Shown here: positions 61,601 to 64,000 of the stretch, one piece after another
Layout of the letters: every line of letters begins with the position of its first letter
Position numbering within the stretch: position 1 is the first letter of the stretch
NCBI RefSeq assembly: GCF_001659605.2
Contig: NC_035175.2
Coordinates: 28,305,705-28,369,704, forward strand
DNA: 64,000 nt
Direction: 5' to 3'
DNA from: Manihot esculenta
Taxonomy: Eukaryota; Streptophyta; Magnoliopsida; Malpighiales; Euphorbiaceae
The notes under the pieces: model-generated
Databases searched by the model: none
Seen by the model: only the letters and a program-made list of their open reading frames with translations
Told to the model about the DNA's origin: nothing
Program-made: the position numbers and the translations under genes

Positions 61601-62670
61601 AGAAGAATGCAACAACCAGGGTGGAAGAAAAGTGGGCAGATCAGGTTGCAGATGAATTGTTTGAATTGTAGTAAAACATTTTTGTTTCAAAAATCAAGGA
61701 CCAGTTTCAGAATCTGCATTTCAAGCTTTGCTTCAAGATCTCAGATTTTTTAATTAAAGTTCCAAATTTATAGTAGTTATGATGTAATCTTCGTAGCTTT
61801 GGGAAGCTTTATTCCTTTTGAATGCTGCAGTCTTTCTATATAATGTATTGATTATCAGTAATAAAATAAACACATTTTAAACAAAGTTGATTTATTAGAT
61901 TATAGGGTTCTCTCTAGCAAACTCTTGAGTCTTTCCTCAAAAAAATTGCAGGAACATGTACAAAGGCAAATTGGTTTCCAAGGAGGAACATTTTGAATTT
62001 ATCAACCTATGAAGAGATCCTATTCAAGGGAACAAAATAGCCCCCCATATAGGACTATCATATATGCGCAGAGGGTTGAGCTAAACTCCCTCGTCGGGAC
62101 AGGTTGGGTTGAGCTCACCCTTTATGAACTGATATTGCATTTGAGTTTGTGCATAGGCCTTGTATGAGGATACACTACTTCAGGCTTTCATGAGCTTTAA
62201 GGGTCCTATCACAGCCCAAATCCTAATGTTGATCTAGCCCATGAGTTTGGACCATGATAAAATTTTTCTAAAGATGCATACTAGACCAAATAAAGACTAC
62301 AAAAGTAAGTTCTTAAAGAAAGAAAATATGAAAGTTAAGTAAAGTTCTAGAACATGTAACCCTCCTAACTACAAATCTTAGAATTACCCAGGTAAAAAGT
62401 AACAGTTTTACCATTGCTTCCTATTCCCTAATTATGTACCCCATGTACATAAATACCATGAGAAATAGGCAGTTCCTTAATTTAAAATAGCTAACAGTTC
62501 AAACAGATTTGAACTACGCAAATCTAGAAACATTTTAAAGCAACAAAAGCAAGCATTACCTGAGATGGAAGAGGAGCTTGACTTCTCTTTGCTGCATGCA
62601 TTTGCATGTAGTACTCTTTAAACTCAGGAGGGCAGTTCCTAACAAGCCTAACCATGTCCTCTTCGTCACG
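58630..62670 (-). CDS. SKIP31: F-box protein SKIP31-like, last five exons (partial)
   Basis: Exons on the minus strand: 62670-62560, 59473-59299, 59206-59088, 58843-58789, 58700-58630, joined in frame (111+175+119+55+71 = 531 nt, 176 residues and TGA). All introns are GT-AG (donors GTAATGC, GTAGAAA, GTAAGTT, GTAATTG). The product reads [12 protein letters not shown]..., [73 protein letters not shown] and ends CLRFC, matching as I recall the C-terminal half of plant SKIP31, an F-box subunit of SCF ubiquitin ligases that binds an ASK/SKP1 protein. The Cys/His-rich segment suggests metal binding (inference). The F-box exons must lie right of 64000. Exon codons show no lesion, so the gene is likely functional. 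Confidence 0.93.
60665..61000 (-). repeat. Ty1/copia LTR in the SKIP31 intron, same strand as the gene
   Basis: Minus strand: begins TGTTACATATGTG, ends ATCAACA (336 bp), followed at once by TGGTATCAGATC (60664-60653), a near-match to the Met-type primer-binding site TGGTATCAGAGC. Inside are AAGATACAATTGAATAAAAA-type sequence and two copies of an AGGAGTAATCTTCTT / GGAGAATATCA block. The leader continues leftwards for some hundred bases without a recognisable gag; no second LTR was found. Confidence 0.75.
61316..61452. repeat. Tandem duplication, 69-bp unit, two copies
   Basis: CTAGTACATTTTGCGTATGG and the following 49 bases occur twice in a row (61316-61384, 61385-61452) with no difference seen. 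It lies in the SKIP31 intron. Confidence 0.9.
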
Positions 62671-62757
62671 CTGCAAATAAAAGTTACCACTTCAAGACTG
62701 TTATAAGCTTAACCACACCCTCTTCATCATGTTACAAGTAAAAAAGCTAGCACTTCA
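62649..62757. repeat. Imperfect 61-bp tandem duplication covering the acceptor of the first visible SKIP31 exon
   Basis: TAACCATGTCCTCTTCGTCA at 62649 recurs as TAACCACACCCTCTTCATCA at 62710. The first copy has the true exon start and CAG acceptor (minus strand TTTGCAG|CGTGAC); in the second the acceptor reads AAC and the codons have drifted. Confidence 0.8.
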
Positions 62758-64000
62758 ATGTACGATCTACATTGATCCCTTTGCCCCAAAATACAAACAG
62801 CAGCAAAGCCATCTATAAAAAAATATGGATGTACTATAATGTTTTATTAATAAAGTGGAGGGACAATTCCAAGGTTTTCTGAGAACTTATGCCGGTTACA
62901 CTTTTGCTTATAAACAAAATTGAGAAGAAATTTTATATATCTATAATATATATAGTAGGAGTTGATGGAACATTAGAATTACCAAAAATATCCTTACATT
63001 GTTTTAATAGCTTAAATTCTTTTATTTCATTTTCATGTAAAAATATTTAACTTGATTGGTTAATTATATTGGCTTTCTATTTGCATTCAAATTGGTTGAA
63101 GAATTATTATAACATTTGAATCCTATTCAATTATATTTTATTATAATCTAAAAATAAAATTTTTATTAAAAAAATTACTAACCAAAATTAAAAAATTCAT
63201 ATTTAAAAAATTCATAAAAGATAGCAGTATCTTTAATGTATATTTGGATTTGTTGCCAATAATAAGGTTTAGCACCAACAATATTGTCATGAATAGATAT
63301 TTAGCTAAAACGTTTAGCAGAAAGTAATATGTCACTAATAATTTTTAGCAGCAAACATAAATGTACAAATTAAAGACATAAAATTTATTTTTTAGTATTA
63401 CAATAAATAAATATTAAAATAAAAATATTGTTATACAATAGTAGCTTTACTAGTAATAATATAAAAATAATATACTTAATGATTTTAAAAGTATTCAATA
63501 TTTAATAATTCTACATTTTATTGCTCTCTTAACATAATAATTTAAATTATTTAACATGAAATTTGTTATGTGACCATATGAATAGAAGTTTATAATTATA
63601 GCTTAATTTTATGTTTTAATTTATTTTTTTCATTTTTATGAATTTTCGTACATATATATTCGTAATTCAAAAGACAATTACCTATAAGTTATAATATAAC
63701 ATATTGCACATTAAATACATGAAAAAAATTATATATTTTAAATTTCTGTTAATACCAATAATAATAAAATTAAATTAAAATTAAAATAGAAAATGCAAGA
63801 CATATTTAGTCAATTTAAGAATTTCAAAAAAAATTTATTACTTTCAAATAATTTAAGTATATTAATTTTTAATTAGAATAATTAAAATTCTAATACTACT
63901 AAAATAAAGTATCAAAAATAAAAAGTGTTAAAACGGAGTAAAGCTTTGTCAATAATGCTTTTTTATTAAAATAAAATTATAAATAAAATAATACCAATAA
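62758..64000. other. AT-rich DNA upstream of the first visible SKIP31 exon (probable intron)
   Basis: No exon matching the F-box part of SKIP31 was found here. The sequence is very AT-rich and becomes low-complexity after 62900. Since an acceptor is used at 62671, this region is most likely intron continuing past the window. Confidence 0.6.

Larger units (their letters stand above)
59474..62559 (-). other. 3.1-kb intron of the SKIP31-like gene
   Basis: Donor CTCAG|GTAATG at 62559, acceptor GTGAAG|GTGAAA at 59474. It is far longer than the other three introns (about 90-245 bp) and holds a copia LTR (60665-61000), part of its internal leader, and a 69-bp tandem repeat (61316-61452). A short plus-strand frame at 61526-61753 ends in AT-rich DNA and is not recognisable. 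Confidence 0.85.

Noticed and set aside
61526..61753. Possible exon or gag-like piece in the SKIP31 intron, plus strand
   Set aside because: A short readable stretch ([16 protein letters not shown]) is followed by Ser/Phe-rich low-information sequence; no family match, and it is antisense to the gene.

Overview
The window is nuclear DNA of a flowering plant, probably a eudicot. The evidence is an AT-rich background, GT-AG introns and plant-type retrotransposons. One host gene is recognisable: the 3' part of an F-box gene of the SKIP31 type, on the minus strand at 58630-62670, running off the right edge. A specific species cannot be proved from the sequence; the repeat style would fit Euphorbiaceae.

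Layout. 1-8437 is AT-rich with two copies of a Tat/Ogre-like LTR (1-419, 6724-7178), a hAT-type MITE fragment, a 5'-truncated LINE with an 8-bp target duplication, and a decayed Tat-like gag (element A). Element A is cut by element B (8438-29718), a Ty3/gypsy chromovirus of Tekay/Del type with 2.1-kb LTRs. B is itself cut by a 1.6-kb unrelated repeat (10571-12198) and by element C (14805-24893), a close relative with two 2380-bp LTRs that differ at only about a dozen positions, a perfect ACTAC target duplication, and a gag-pol frame broken by one amber codon. A's gag resumes at 29719. 30713-33504 is a Mutator-type MITE containing a CACTA element (30930-32788) with a long AT microsatellite.

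34192-55835 is one old minus-strand chromovirus (element E), lacking its 3' end. It is interrupted by element D (34685-44423, full length, many lesions) and by solo LTR F (47140-52221), which carries a further 3.1-kb solo LTR, G (48531-51648). E's own LTR holds an intact hAT MITE (53455-53926) and a 666-bp tandem duplication. E in turn sits in a Ty1/copia fragment (55836-57130). From 58446 on comes the SKIP31-like gene, whose 3.1-kb intron holds a copia LTR with primer-binding site.

How the parts relate. B, C, D, E and F belong to one chromovirus lineage that has repeatedly inserted into its own older copies. Their shared LTR anatomy is the most interesting material here: clusters of a perfect 13-bp palindrome on both sides of the promoter, a conserved splice-donor-like site about 240 bp downstream of the TATA box, a threefold tandem repeat in the distal LTR, and a 24-nt hairpin just upstream of gag that is identical in B, C and D. 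I see no new enzyme system, CRISPR array, rRNA or tRNA gene.
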